NCBI GenBank assembly: GCA_963575745.1
Contig: CAUYUJ010020602.1
Location: forward strand, 31,001-95,000
Direction: 5' to 3'
Source of the DNA: Prorocentrum cordatum
Taxonomy: Eukaryota; Sar; Dinophyceae; Prorocentrales; Prorocentraceae
Length of the DNA: 64,000 bases
In this document: positions 1-11,849 of the stretch, piece by piece
How positions within the stretch are numbered: the first letter of the stretch is position 1
How the letters are laid out: each line of letters opens with the position of its first letter
The notes under the pieces: generated by a model
Database searches by the model: none
The model's input: the letters and a program-made list of their open reading frames with translations, nothing else
Told to the model about the DNA's origin: nothing
Made by a program: the position numbers and the translations under genes

Positions 1-48
1 CCCTCCCCTGGCTGGCTGGCGCCGGCGACGGCGGGCGCAGCGACGGTA

Positions 49-718
49 ACCACCATTAGCACCACCACACCACCACAACCACCACCACCACCACCACCAC
101 CACCACCACCACAACCCACCACTACCACCACCACCAACCAACCACGCAACCACCACCACCACCACAGCCACCATCACCACCACAACCACCACCACCACAA
201 CTCACCATCAACACCACCACAAAAAAAACACCACCACCACTTCCACCATCACCACCACCATCATGTACCACGCCACTGCCACCACCGCCACAACCACGAC
301 CACTACCAGCAGCACAACCCACCACCGCCACCACAAACCACCACACCACCACCGCCAACACCGCCACCATCACCACCACCACCAGCACCACCTTCACAAA
401 CCACCGCCACCACCACTGCCCACCACCACCGCCACAAACCACCACCACACCACCACCACCAAACCACCACCAGCGCCCCCACAAACCACCACCACCACCA
501 CCACCACCGCCCCCACAAACCACCACCACCACCACCACCACCGCAACCACAACCACAACCACAAACCACCACCACGCCACCACAACCACCACCACCGCCA
601 CCACCACCACCACAACCCACCACCATCACCACCACCACCACCGCCACCACAACCACCACCACCACCACCAACCACCACACCACGACCACAACCACCACCA
701 GCGCCACCACCACAACCC

Positions 719-749
<31 letters not shown>

Positions 750-770
750 CCACCACCGTCGTCCTCGTCG
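49..770. repeat. (CAC/CCA)n microsatellite, long and imperfect
   Basis: About 720 bases made almost only of CCA/CAC triplets, with scattered CGC, AGC and AAA interruptions. Because the period is 3, it leaves several long His/Thr/Pro-rich frames on the plus strand and Val/Gly/Trp-rich frames on the minus strand. I treat these as artefacts, not genes. The 1-48 flank shows nothing recognisable. Confidence 0.95.
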
Positions 771-1092
771 ACGCTCCCCGCCGCCGCCGCCCGCCGCCAC
801 AGGCGCGGGCGCCGGCCCAGAAAACGAAATCGTCGTCCCCGCCGCCGCCGCCGCCGCCAGCCGCCGCCGACGCAGGCGCTGGCCCGAAGAGCGAGGAGAG
901 GGAGAGAGGAGAAGTTGAGGATGGGGGGGGGGAGGGGTTCGAAACCCCACCCACCCACCTTCCGTCACGGGAGGGGGGGGGACGGGTTCGACCCCCCCCC
1001 CTCGGAGGGGGGGGGTCCGGTTTCACCCCCCCCCCCCCTCCAAGCAACCACAGAACGCGCTTTCTCGCAGGGGGACATGCCCGACCTGAGAC

Positions 1093-1093
<1 letters not shown>
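771..1093. other. GC-rich spacer with G-run/C-run hairpins
   Basis: A GCC-rich stretch is followed by several short self-complementary blocks around 930-1045, where G runs face C runs across TTCGA or TCGG turns. No coding frame of natural composition is visible. The TTCGA turns resemble tRNA B boxes by chance; no cloverleaf can be built. Confidence 0.5.

Positions 1094-1130
<37 letters not shown>
1094..1130. repeat. (GA)n microsatellite
   Basis: Uninterrupted alternating GA of about 37 bases between unique flanks. Confidence 0.95.
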
Positions 1131-1132
<2 letters not shown>

Positions 1133-1210
1133 GCACAGACGCAAGACTCGGCGGCGAGCGAGAGGGGGACATGTGAGAAGGAGGGGGCCTTTTGTCCGAG
1201 GGCGGCGGGG

Positions 1211-1241
1211 CTCCTCAGAAGACCTCCGGTCTTCTGAGGAG
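1211..1241. repeat. Perfect 14-bp-stem hairpin
   Basis: CTCCTCAGAAGACC at 1211-1224 is followed by TCC and then by its exact reverse complement at 1228-1241. It could fold as DNA or RNA. No T tract follows and no gene ends here, so I do not call it a terminator. Confidence 0.8.
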
Positions 1242-1333
1242 ATTTCTGCGTCTTCGGGGAGGCTTGGGAAATTCTCCGAAGGCGGGGGGACCTCGAGGCA
1301 CTTCTGAGAAGGCCCGCCCCCTCGGGCTGACCT

Positions 1334-1503
1334 TCCTCCTCCTCCTCCTCCTCCTCGTCTTCGTCCTCGTCCTCGTCCTCGTCCTCCTCCTCGTCCTCCT
1401 CCTCGTCCTCCTCCTCCTCCTCCTACTCCTCCGCCTGCTCCTCCACCTCCTCCTCCTCCTCCTCCTCCTCCTCCTCCTCCTCCTCCTCCTCCTCCTGCTC
1501 CCC
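1334..1503. repeat. (CTC)n/(CGTCCT)n microsatellite
   Basis: CTC triplets with GTC interruptions over about 170 bases, giving a poly-Leu frame on one strand and poly-Arg or poly-Gly frames on the other. Nothing else is in the stretch. Confidence 0.95.
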
Positions 1504-1694
1504 CCGGGCTGACCGCCGAAAGAGCGGCATGGACGTGGACTGTCGTCGGTATGCGCGCATTTCTTGGGTCGGCGCGGGGCCTCTCTGGCGGCACCTCCCG
1601 GCATGTGCGGGCGACCTCGGAGAAGTTTCGGGGCGCTTCAGGGCCGCATTGGAGACCTCGGGCTGTCATAGAGCTTTCTCTTCCCCTTGCCTGC

Positions 1695-1878
1695 TTACTC
1701 CAGATTTCGTAATAAAAAGGGAGGGGGTCGGGACCCTCCAAGACAAGCCATTTCAGACCCCCCCCGTGGGAGAACCCTCCAAAACATCGTCCCCAGACCC
1801 CCCAGGCCCTCCAACATAGCCTGGAAGAGACCCCCCCCGAAATGAGACCCCCCTCCCTTTATTACGAAATCTGGAGTA
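1695..1878. mobile_element. MITE-like foldback element, family A
   Basis: The ends are inverted repeats of about 32 bp. ACTCCAGATTTCGTAATAAA starts at 1697, and its complement occupies 1846-1877, with a 2-base indel in the A run. The ~115-bp interior has no coding frame. CCTGC occurs on both sides (1690-1694 and 1879-1883), a possible 5-bp target duplication if one extra T belongs to the element. Non-autonomous DNA transposons have this form; the superfamily cannot be named. Confidence 0.65.
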
Positions 1879-3049
1879 CCTGCGGGCGGGCGTTTTTCCT
1901 CGTCATCTCGCGTTGGGCCTCCCTCGGGAAAGCGGGTGGGCATCCAGAGCTTCGCGGCAGTATCCGTGTGCCGGGCCGCGGGTCAGAAATCCATCCCGGG
2001 GCTGGCCAGTCTTCCGGGCGGCGGTCCGCCTTTCAGGATCCTCGTGGCCCCTTGGGCCGCGCGCGTTGGCGCCAGGCGCAAAGATGATGCCGTCTTCATC
2101 GTCGCCGGGGGGGCCCCATCGCCTCGCGGAGGTCGGCAGGAGGAATCGAGATTATTATGACGGCCGGGGGGCCCTGGGTGGGCTTCGCTGAGCAGTGCGG
2201 GGCCAGTTTGGGGCAGGCCCGAACAGGCCAGAGAGCAGATCGAAGGGGAAGACACGAACTCGTCCCCCCGCGGCTACCTGTAGCAAGCATGGAGCTCGAT
2301 CGGGCTGCTGTGCTGTCGCTTTGGGAAACGCTGGGGCTCTTTGGGGGCCACCTGGGAGCCCTCTCGGGACCTCTCGGGGCCATCTTGGCGTCGTCTTGGG
2401 TGCGATTGTCCCACGGCGATGGCCAAGGGACTACCAGGCATGCATTGTTGACGATCCCGACGAGCGTGCTACTACCTAGATGATGCAACGGGGCCCCAGA
2501 GGTAGTCAGTCGCACGCGAAGCAGTAGACATCAAATCATCATAATCGAGTATTGCAGGATATGATACGCGTGGTTTGCGTTCCTTGGGAAGGGAACTCTT
2601 ACATATCAAAGTATTTTCTGTGAATACATTCATGGTTAGCTCCCTCCCTCTCGTACTCGTCCTGAATATCAGCGTTGCTACATGTCGTTGCACGTTGGCT
2701 CTACGGTGGTGACACTTGTGTTGTATTTCTTAGTGCAAGAAGATGGTGTACGCCTGGCTATTGAGGTTCAGCGTGCGTTGCTCGAGCTAGGCTCAGACGG
2801 GGGGCGGGGGGGGCGCGGTGATCCTAATACCCTTTCCTGTATGTGTCCAGGGGGCCCCTCTGGGCGATCAGTGGGCTTCTGAATTTGATTGTGGAATATG
2901 ATGCGACCCACGTCAGAGCCCTGGTGCCAGCGGCAGTGAACGAGCTTTAGTTACTTTAGTTTCGCACTCTCTTGCTGCTGCGTGCAGATGAAAGGTTCCG
3001 CGAGCGTCCTGTCTTGTATGTTCGTCCCGTTCCCCCCTGAACATTATCG
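1879..3049. other. Spacer with no recognisable gene
   Basis: Mostly unique sequence. At 2310-2410 it contains a few words of the TTGGGGCC/CTCTCGGGACC type that dominate the family found at 7.2, 15.1 and 17 kb. Open frames here are short and overlapping, with no familiar domain. Confidence 0.5.
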
Positions 3050-3190
3050 TCGTCCTCCTGCTCCTCTTTCATCGTCGTCCTGCTGCTCATTCTCCTCGTC
3101 GTCCTTCTCCTCGTCGTCCTCGTCGTCCTCTTTCCTCGTCGTCCTCTTTCCTCGTCGTCCTCCTGCTCCTTCTCCTTGTCGTCCTTCTCC
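3050..3190. repeat. (TCCTCG/TCCTGC)n microsatellite
   Basis: Degenerate CTC/GTC triplets over about 140 bases. Following unique sequence to 3540 has overlapping frames but no recognisable product. Confidence 0.85.
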
Positions 3191-3549
3191 CTGCCCCCCA
3201 CTCTCCCGTCTCCGTGCCGTCCTCCTGCTCCTCTCTCCCTCGGGGGCCGGACGACGCGGACGAGGCCGAGAAGCACGGGCAATCGGCCCTCCCTCGGCGA
3301 AGAGACGCCGGCCGCCAGGGGACCCGACGTGCTACGAGTGGAGGCCCGAGCACGGCTGCTACTACTGCCTGCTGTGCTGCGCGTTCTGCGACGACAACCA
3401 CCTCAGGAGCCGGCGGCCCGGGCCACGAGCGCGCCGCGGGCGCTTCGCCATGCCCGGCCCTGGCCGCCGGGATACTGCGTCGAACACGATCTGGGGTCGG
3501 AGGCGGCGATAGGGGCGAGCATAGCCCAGGGGCGAGCAGCACATGCTCA

Positions 3550-4360
3550 GTTCTTTCAGAATGGCGCTCCCGCTACAGCGTCGGCTCTGTTCCCCTTCTG
3601 AGTCCTTCCAGTTCACGTTCCCGTTGTAGCGCTGATGCCATGTCTTTGTTTCGGCTCTTCCAAATCGCGCTCCTGCTGCAGCGTTGGCTTCGTTTCCGCG
3701 CTTCTAGTCCTCAAATAGTGTTCCCACTGCAGCGCTGATCTCATGTTGCGCTGCCCGCTTTCCAGACGGTCCGTTTGCATTTTCTGCCATGAGTCCTTTC
3801 TGGTTTCTTTCTGACCTTATTGTCGAAATGAATCGCGTTCTCGACGAGATGTCGTGCTACAGTCAACCCGCATAGTAAGGATGGACAACCTTCCTAAGGG
3901 TACCCTTGCATCATTGCCCCTTTGGCCCAACATTGGCGACTTTCGCTGGCCAACCTCGATTACTAACGTTTACATGGGCCTCCAAGGCCCTTGCATCCTG
4001 ACCGCGCATCCTTATGATACGGGTTGTCTGTATGCCGTGCTATACCATGCATCGCGGCGTACCCTCTCGGGGTCGTCGCCATGCTCGACATCCGATTGTG
4101 CGAACAGAGAGGAGATCTACGCAGTGGTACTGTCGACCCGCATGGAAAGGATGGGCAACCTTCCCAAGGGTACCCTTGCATCCCCTTGCCCCTTCGGCCC
4201 ATCATTAGCGACTTTCGTTGGCCAACCTCGTTCGAGAAACGTTCACATGGACCTCCAAGGCCCGCACCGCGCATCCTCATGATACGGGTTGACTGTGAGG
4301 GACGGGAGGGAGGGGTAGTACGTCAAGCATGACGCTCGCGCACCTAGCTTGCCCCCCTCC
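3550..4360 (+). repeat. Interspersed repeat family D, diverged copy 1
   Basis: Two linked parts. The first (3550-3770) holds degenerate ~53-bp units containing GCTGCAGCGCTGG-like cores. The second (3870-4300) holds two copies of a ~265-bp unit that begins near a AAGGATGG word, passes through CCCTTGCATC and GGCCCAACATTGGCGAC-like words, and ends at ATGATACGGGTT. The tail (4300-4360) has the GACGCTCGCGCACCTAGCTTGCCC-type block also found at 39.7, 41.3 and 46.6 kb. No coding function seen. Confidence 0.7.
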
Positions 4361-4489
4361 CTTTTTCTCCTCTTCCTGTTTCTCCCTCTCCCCTTCCTGA
4401 TTCTCCCGCCCCCCTCCCTGGCTTCCTCCGTCTTCCCCCCTCCCTGTTCGTCCCTCCCTTCCCTCCCACTCTCCTCTCTCCCCTACCTC

Positions 4490-4712
4490 ACCCAGGGCTC
4501 ATTTCGATTCCTCCGATTCGATTCGATTCGACTTCGATGGATTCCGATTCCGCTTCGACTCGACGTGGGATTCCGATTTGAGTTCCGATTTCTCACTGGA
4601 CGCACAAAAGCCTGCCGATTTCCGCCGATTCGACCTTTTCCGACTCGGCTGCCGAGTTCCGCCGATCCGATTCGTGTCGATAGCCGATCCGACTTACCGA
4701 TTCGATGTTGGG
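4490..4712 (+). repeat. Interspersed repeat family E, copy 1
   Basis: A ~220-bp block rich in GATTCCGATT/GATTTCCGCC words. It matches 8300-8478 from its CAGGGCTC start to its TTGGGCTCT end, with substitutions and small indels. It is non-coding and lies directly beside a MITE. Confidence 0.75.
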
Positions 4713-4722
4713 CTCTTCCCCA

Positions 4723-4887
4723 CCTACCAAACCACCCCAACCCAACCCGAAGGCCTCAATTTTCCCTCCATTTCCAGTGGGGGGGGGGGTGGGTTCGGGG
4801 AACGCCGAAAAAAACACGTATGGAACCCATACCCCCCCCCCAACCCGCAATTCGGGTCTTCGGGTTGGGTTGGGGTGGTCTGGTAGG
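4723..4887. mobile_element. MITE-like element, family B, copy 1
   Basis: Terminal inverted repeats of 30 bp with one mismatch: CCTACCAAACCACCCCAACC at 4723 and its complement ending at 4887. The 105-bp interior has no gene. A related element with the same ends lies at 5808-5939. I could not settle a target duplication. Confidence 0.75.
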
Positions 4888-5070
4888 CAGTCAGCTCTCC
4901 GGCCCCACCCTCGCAGGCCTAGAGGTTGACACCAACACCAAGATCGCGGTGTGCCTCCTCAACCGAGGAAGACGATCCCGATCTTGGCGATGGTGGTAAA
5001 TATTTTGGCTTCCAAGGTGACCGAAATATTACGCCAACCCGAGATCTACCATTCATCTTCCCCATGTGGA

Positions 5071-5240
5071 GGGAGAGAGGGAGGAGGGAGGGGGAGGAGG
5101 GAGGAGGGAGGAGGGAGGAGGGAGGAGGGGAGGAGGAGGAGGGGGAGGAGGAGGAGGAGGAGGAGGAGGAGGCGGAGGAGGAGGAGGAGGAGGGGGGGGA
5201 GGAGATTGAGGAGGAGGAAGAAGGAGGAGGAGGGGGAGGA
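5071..5240. repeat. (GGA)n purine tract
   Basis: About 170 bases of GGA/GGGA. It is roughly complementary to the CCT tract at 5396-5515, so the two could pair across 155 bases of GC-rich sequence. Long frames across the area are poly-Glu/poly-Arg artefacts. Confidence 0.9.
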
Positions 5241-5395
5241 GGACGCCCCTGTGCTGGTGTTGGTGCCAATTTCCAGGCCTTCAACACCCCATGCAGGAGC
5301 GCGAAGCACCAGAACAGGATACGGCACCCGCACCTCTACTTCCGCGCCGCCCGGCCCGCCCTGGAGGCCGCTCCCGCCGCCGCCCAGGGGCGTCC

Positions 5396-5515
5396 TCCCC
5401 CTCCTCCTCTCTCCTCCTCCTCTAATCTCCTCCTCCTTCTCCTCCCTCCTCCCTCCTCCTCCTCCCCCCTCCCTCCTCCCTCCTCCCTCCTCCCTCCTCC
5501 CTCCTCTCTCCTCCC
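5396..5515. repeat. (CCT)n pyrimidine tract
   Basis: CCTCCT/CCCTCCT units, the strand-complement counterpart of the purine tract at 5071-5240. Confidence 0.9.
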
Positions 5516-5609
5516 CTGGCCAGTCGGCCAATCGGCGCCACCGGGATGGTGGAGGACCGAAGCGGTCGGGAGCCTCGAGAGGGAGGTCGATGCGAACGGG
5601 GGTCAGCCA

Positions 5610-5765
5610 GAGCGCCGGATCTTGCAGGATCCTGCAGGGCCAGAGGCTCCCATCGACCCTGGCTTGGGTGCAGGATCCTGCAGGATCCTTCGCATTGACC
5701 CGGGCTTGGGTGCAGGATCTTGCAGGATTCTGCAAGGTCTGACTGACCCGGGTCTGGACTGACCC
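5610..5765. repeat. ~42-bp tandem repeat
   Basis: GGCTTGGGTGCAGGATC words recur at 5661 and 5703, with related partial units on either side. Each unit holds TGCAGGATCCTGCAGG-type palindromes. About 2.5-3 units, non-coding. Confidence 0.7.
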
Positions 5766-5807
5766 AGGTCAGAAGATCCTTGAAGCGGGGGAGGAGAGGA
5801 TCACCGC

Positions 5808-5939
5808 CCACCAAACCACCCCAACCTCAGGGGTCGGGAAACATGCTGAAAACCACATATATGAAGCCCGTGCCCACCCCCCAACCCGAAACTCGGGCGA
5901 CATTCGGGTCTTCGGGTTGGGTTGGGGTGATTTGGTAGC
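5808..5939. mobile_element. MITE-like element, family B, copy 2
   Basis: Ends are CCACCAAACCACCCCAACC on the left and the complement of CTACCAAATCACCCCAACCC on the right. Interior words (GGGAA...GAAAA, CCCAACCCG, CGGGTCTTCGGG) match copy 1 at 4723-4887. The left end is eroded relative to the right. Confidence 0.7.
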
Positions 5940-6177
5940 TATTCGGAGGAAGGGAGCAAATGCCAACCCTTTGAGACCCAGACGTTGCAAGTCCTGCACG
6001 CCGGGGGTCTTCTCGGCCAGGCGCAAGAGTGCCCTCTCGCGGGAGTGGCCTCTTTGGTGTGGGCCCGGAGGGGTCCCCCGATCGTTGAGCGCGGAGCGGT
6101 AGCAGCGGCTTGCGCGCCTGGGTTTTGCCTCTCCGCGTCGCCCGTTACAGTGGGGGCACATGCCAAGAAACACCCTG

Positions 6178-6318
6178 CTTGCCTCCAGGGTGCCCTGGGT
6201 TTCTTGGGTTTCGATGGTTTTGCGATGGAAAGCCTGACGTTTCCACACCAAGCATCAATGAACGTCCTGGGGTCTCAGGGTTGGGTTTCTTGTGAAAGGT
6301 TTCTTGTGGACGAGCCCA
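6178..6318 (+). repeat. Interspersed repeat family F, copy 1
   Basis: A ~140-bp block (CTGCCTCCAGGGTGCCCTGG to GAAAGGTTTCTTGTGGAC) that aligns with 13935-14073 along its whole length. The flanks 5940-6178 and 6320-6825 hold no recognisable gene or repeat. Confidence 0.75.
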
Positions 6319-6825
6319 AAGGTCACTCTTGCCTAGGGTCACTTTTGCGTTCAGCCGAGTGTTCGTCAGTTTTCGGGGCGTGGGACAATCACATATCGAT
6401 CCAGCTCGAAAAATGCAGCAAAAAGATAGAATCTAGGGCTATGGTGGCGTTTTGCCGCGATGTTGTAATTTGTTCGCCACGTCGGATCTGCCATGTTTGG
6501 CCTTTGGAGTCCCGTTTCGGGCACCAGGAGCGTCGAAAATTGGTTCGGGATGCAGAACGAGCTTTGCAAGGGGTCGATAGGTCCAGGCTCCCACGCATCG
6601 AACAAATCTGATCGCCAGAAGTCCAGAATCGGCAGCAGCATATCCTGTCCATGTTCAACAGGTCTTGCTGTCGATGCCGCCGCGGACGTTGTCTATTTGT
6701 AACAAACGTCGCTTGCCCAAGAGCCACCGCTACCGGTGCTGGACAGCATTCGCTGTTGGGCATCTTTCCTGTGTTCTGCCCGTCTTCGATTCCGGCGTGC
6801 CTGAGATGGGACCATCAACCCACAT

Positions 6826-7110
6826 GATTAGTAAGGATGAGCGACTTTCCTAGGTCACCTTTGTATCCTTGCCCCTTCGTAGGGGGCCACATGTGAACCC
6901 TACCCCTACCCCCCACGATTTCTGAGGGGGAGGGTGGGGTTCACTTCGCTCAGGAGCTCCCGAACGAATTGAACCCCACCCTTCCCCTCAGAAATCGTGG
7001 GGGGTAGGGGTAGGGTTCACATGTGGCCCCCTACTTCGGCCCATCATTGGCCGCTTTCGCTGGCCACGCCCCACTCGCAGAGTGTCGGCATGGTCTTCCA
7101 AGGTCCGCGC
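6826..7110 (+). repeat. Family D ~265-bp unit, interrupted copy
   Basis: Third copy of the unit seen twice at 3870-4300: AGTAAGGATGAGC, then CCTTGCCCC, then GGCCCATCATTGGCCGC and GCGCATCCTCAT. It is split by the 154-bp foldback element at 6880-7033, so the copies at 3.9-4.3 kb give the uninterrupted form. Confidence 0.75.
6880..7033. mobile_element. MITE-like foldback element, family C, with 5-bp target duplication
   Basis: Near-perfect inverted repeats of 64 bp (6880-6943 and 6970-7033, starting TAGGGGGCCACATG) enclose a 26-base loop. CTTCG occurs on both sides (6875-6879 and 7034-7038). The related unit at 4192-4196 has a single CTTCG in the same context with no insert, which is the pre-insertion state. 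It encodes no transposase. Confidence 0.85.
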
Positions 7111-7189
7111 ATCCTCATCGTGCGTCCTCATTTCATCGCTTCGCTCCCTCCGCCGGCGCGTACTGTGCTATCGCAGGCGTTCGCCTGCA

Positions 7190-7505
7190 CGTTCGTGGCC
7201 TTTTGGGGCCTCTTGGGGGCCGTTTGGGGGCCTCTTGGGGCTTCTTGTTGAGCCTCTCGGGGGCCTCGTGGGGTCTCCAGGGGGCCGCCTGGGCTCTCCT
7301 GGGACCTCCTGGGGGCTTGGGGCGGAAGGCTCGAATTGGTGGTTTGTGTTCCCCCGTTGGGGGCCTCTCTTTGGGCCGTCTTGGGGCCCTCTTGGGCGCC
7401 TCTGGGGCGTCTCTGGAGCCCTCTTGGACCGTCTTGGGGCCCTCGTGGGGGCCTCTCGGGCCGTCCTGGTGCGGGTTGGGAGGCCTCTGGAGTCATCTTG
7501 GAGCG
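7190..7505 (+). repeat. CTTGGGGCC-word repeat family G, plus orientation
   Basis: Degenerate 12-15-bp units of the GGCCTCTTGGGG type, ending in a CATCTTGGAGCGTCGGGAGC tail followed by GAAAA-rich sequence. Similar blocks lie at 15060-15445 and 16860-17620, and inverted ones at 23100-23720 and 24180-24900. Gly/Leu/Trp-rich frames across it follow from the unit. Confidence 0.75.
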
Positions 7506-7616
7506 TCGGGAGCCAGAAAACGCCAGAACGCGAAACACATTTTACATGTTGTTTGCTCGGTGGACCTGGGTCAGGAGAGAATGAAAGCGGCGGAGGAGCA
7601 GCTCAGAGCCAGGGAG

Positions 7617-7617
7617 G

Positions 7618-7683
<66 letters not shown>

Positions 7684-7969
7684 TGCGGCGGCGGCGGCGG
7701 CGGCGGCGGCGGGCGGCGGCGGCGGCGGTCTCGCGCTGCGGCGGCGGCGGCGGCCGGCGCGGGCCCGCTGCCCGACGTGGCGCTGCCGCCGCGCGCCGCG
7801 GCGGGGCCCCGCTACTGCCGGCGCCCGTGGCCCGCCGCCGCGGCGCCCGGCAGCCGGCGCCCGCGGCGCGCCGCGCGTGTGCGTCGCGCGGAGGGCACGC
7901 GACGACGGCGATGGCGACGACGACGGCGACGACGACGGCAACAGCGACGGCGGCGACGGCGACGACGAG

Positions 7970-8017
<48 letters not shown>

Positions 8018-8080
8018 TGACATCGACGGCGGCGACGACGGTGAGGACGCCGACGCCGACGACGACGCCCGCCGCGCGCT
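7617..8080. repeat. (GAC)n and (GGC)n microsatellites
   Basis: Pure GAC at 7617-7682, then GGC/GCC-rich sequence to about 7900, then GAC/GGC mixtures to 8080. All frames are open, giving poly-Asp, poly-Thr, poly-Arg or poly-Ser artefacts on both strands. Confidence 0.9.
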
Positions 8081-8299
8081 GCGCCGCTTGGAGGGCCCAG
8101 GCTCTACTTGGTATCGTTCAGATGTGTGCGTTTTCACATGAAGCAAAGGAGCCCATACCTCTACCCTTCGCCTGTTTTCCTTTTTTTCTGCCTCCTGGAC
8201 CTCCCTCGTCGCCACGGCTGGATTCGCCTCGAAATCCCGGTCAGAACGCACCCTGGAAGAGGTCAAGGGGATTAGCAGTAGTGGTACCTTTCGGCGTCC

Positions 8300-8478
8300 C
8301 CAGGGCTCGTTTCGATTCCTCCGAGTCGATATTTGATTTGACTTCGATGGCTTCCGATTTGGGTTCCGATTTCTCATTGGAGGCATTCTAGCCTGCCGAT
8401 GTCCGCCGATTCCGCCGATTTCCGCCGGTCCGATTCGTTTCGATCGCCGATCCTATCGATTCGATTTTGGGCTCTCCT
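8300..8478 (+). repeat. Interspersed repeat family E, copy 2
   Basis: Matches 4490-4712 (GGGCTCGTTTCGATTCCTCC through GATTTTGGGCTCT). It is bracketed by two copies of AGGCTCTACTTGG followed by T/CATCGTTC (8099 and 8481), suggesting a local duplication. The stretch 8520-9010 has no recognisable gene. Confidence 0.7.
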
Positions 8479-9023
8479 GCAGGCTCTACTTGGCATCGTT
8501 CGGACGCGTGCGCGTTTCTCGGCAAGGACCGTCGAGGAGCATGTTGGGTCATCTTGCGCAGAAGCGCACGCACGAAACCGAAACATGCACGGCAATGGAC
8601 GTCCGAGCGACGGCGAGCCTACGCTCGGACCGAGGTGCAAGGTCGAGGTCGGCTCGGGGAGGGTTCCCCTCCAATGGTCTGCCGCTTGGCCAGCAGAGGG
8701 TGTCGCGCTCTTGACGGATCATCTGCTGCCCTAGCTCCGGCCGTACGCCTGCCAGATGCGCCTCCTCCTCCTCCTCAGACGAGCAAGTCCAGACCCGGCC
8801 CTATCCTGGCCGCCATGGCAGGGCGGCCTTCTGCCCAGACCCCCCATAGGACTCTCCAGGACAGCTGCTTCCTGAACTCGGAGGCATGGCACGGAGGCCC
8901 GCGCCGCCTCGCCCGTGCGTCGGCGATGCAGCTCGACGTGGAGGCCGACTTCTCCCCGCCGACGTCGCCGATGCATGGCCGCCGCATCGCCGACCCATAG
9001 CCGCGGGGGCGGACAGAACCCCC

Positions 9024-9490
9024 AACAGTGACACGTCGATTAGTGAATTGTCCGTTTTCGGTTTTCGAGAGGGCGCCGTGGCCGTTGTTTTCCAGGCTTG
9101 CGCCCGCCAGGTTTGGGCCCGAAGCCGTTTTCGCTAAACCACGTTTTACTAAAGGGAGGTCTGTCCATGCATCGGCGATGCGGCGCGATTCTCCGACCTC
9201 GGATCCATCTACCGGGACCCCATCCAGGGGGCCTCTACAGGCCCCCCTCTCGCGTCGTCTTCGGGCTGGGGCGGTCTCCGTGGTTGTCGTGAGCTCTCGG
9301 AGGTCTGCTCTCGCCCCGGGATGTTTCTGGAGGTGGACAGACTTCCTACCTTGACACGTCGATTAAGGAGTTGGCCGTTTTCGGTTCGCGAGAGGGCGTC
9401 GCGGCCGTCATTTTTGCGGGTCCAGGTCCGTCGATTTCGGCCTTAGGTCGTTTTCACTAAGGGGAGGTTTACTACAGGGAGGTTTGTCCA
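9024..9490 (+). repeat. ~325-bp degenerate tandem duplication
   Basis: TGACACGTCGATTA, CCGTTTTCGGTT, CGAGAGGGCG, CGTTTTC.CTAA and GGGAGGT.TGTCCA occur in the same order from 9028 and again from 9352. No coding function is visible. 9490-9760 is unique sequence without a recognisable gene. Confidence 0.7.
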
Positions 9491-9764
9491 CCGCCGATGT
9501 TTGCTGCTGCGGCTGCTCCTCGACGAGAAGGCTTCGGGGTCTTGCCTGGGTCGTCCCGAGCGGCCACTGGGGGCCGGGGCAGCCTCGTGAGAGCAGGGCC
9601 CCTTTCGCACGTCGTGGACAGCATGAATCTCGGGAGAGGGAAGGGCGGACAAACACAATGATTCGTCGATTCCCAGGAAGATGTGGGGAAATTGTGGGAG
9701 GTGGGGGGGAGGACGGAACACACATAATTAATAGATGGGAACATATGGAAGATCCTGGGAGATG

Positions 9765-10955
<1,191 letters not shown>

Positions 10956-11084
10956 GGGGTTCAAGCTAGCCAGCTCGAGCGAGTCAAGCATGGCATGCCC
11001 ATTCCCACCCGCCCTCCCACAACATAAGAAACAGTGGTGGCACAACTGGGGGCTGCGTGGGCATTTCAGCGCGGGGGGGAGGGG

Positions 11085-11800
11085 GGTGTGCCGCGCCCAA
11101 TTCTTGCCATGCACTTTTGAAGGCTGGACGACAAGAACAGCGAAGTGGGCAGGGACAATCAGCATGGCATTGTTTCTGACAAGTAAGGTGGCCCCTCCCG
11201 CCTTGGGGTTGCCCCAGAAGTCCGCGCGCGATGTGCGCCGCGCCCCACTCCTGCCACGTATTTCGCATCGTCGGCGACAAGACAGGCCATGATGAAAGGA
11301 AAAGGGGCAACTCTGCATTATTTTTTAATTGTCAGGATGGGAGGGCCCGCAGCCCGCATGGACGTCCGCGTGCGATGTGCGCCGCGTCCCATTCCTGACA
11401 CATCTTTCGCACCGCTGGCGACAAGGCAGGCCATGCTGAGAGGAAACAACGGAGACTTTGCATTGATTTTTTACTGGTAGGATGGGCGGCCGGGATTGAC
11501 GGCCGCGCGCGATGTGCGCTGCGTCCCATATGTGCGCCGCGTCCCACTGCTGCCACATATTTTGCACCGTCGGCGACAAGACAGGCCATGCTGAGAGGAA
11601 AAAAAAACGAAGACTTTGTATTGATTTTTTACAGTCAGGATGGGCGGGCCCAGATTGACTGCCGCGCGCGATGTGCGCCGCGTCCCATTCCTGCCACGCT
11701 TTTCGCATCGTCGGCGACAAGGAAAACGATGTTGAGAAGAAAAACGGCTACCTTGTATTGATTTTTAACAGTCCGGATGGGAGGTCCCGGATTGGGTTGC
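11085..11800. repeat. ~140-bp tandem repeat, 4-5 diverged units
   Basis: Units start at GATGTGCGCCGCG-like words near 11230, 11374, 11511 and 11670. Each passes through CTGCCACG.ATTTCGCA, GGCGACAAGACAGGCCATG and GATTTTTTAC. A more diverged unit precedes them from about 11085. The third unit carries an extra copy of TGTGCGCCGCGTCCCA. Fresh-looking length differences suggest slippage or unequal exchange. Confidence 0.8.
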
Positions 11801-11849
11801 TATCGGCCGGAATACGAGGTAGGTGGGGGTATATAATAATACGGAACAA

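Noticed and set aside
930-1000. GGTTCGA B-box-like words suggesting tRNA genes
   Set aside because: No A box, no acceptor or anticodon stems; explained by G-run/C-run hairpins.
122-1237. Long His/Thr/Pro or Val/Gly/Trp frames on both strands
   Set aside because: Direct translation of the CAC/CCA repeat; open in several frames at once and without normal composition.
1211-1241. Hairpin as a transcription terminator
   Set aside because: No T tract, no adjacent gene, and a eukaryotic context.
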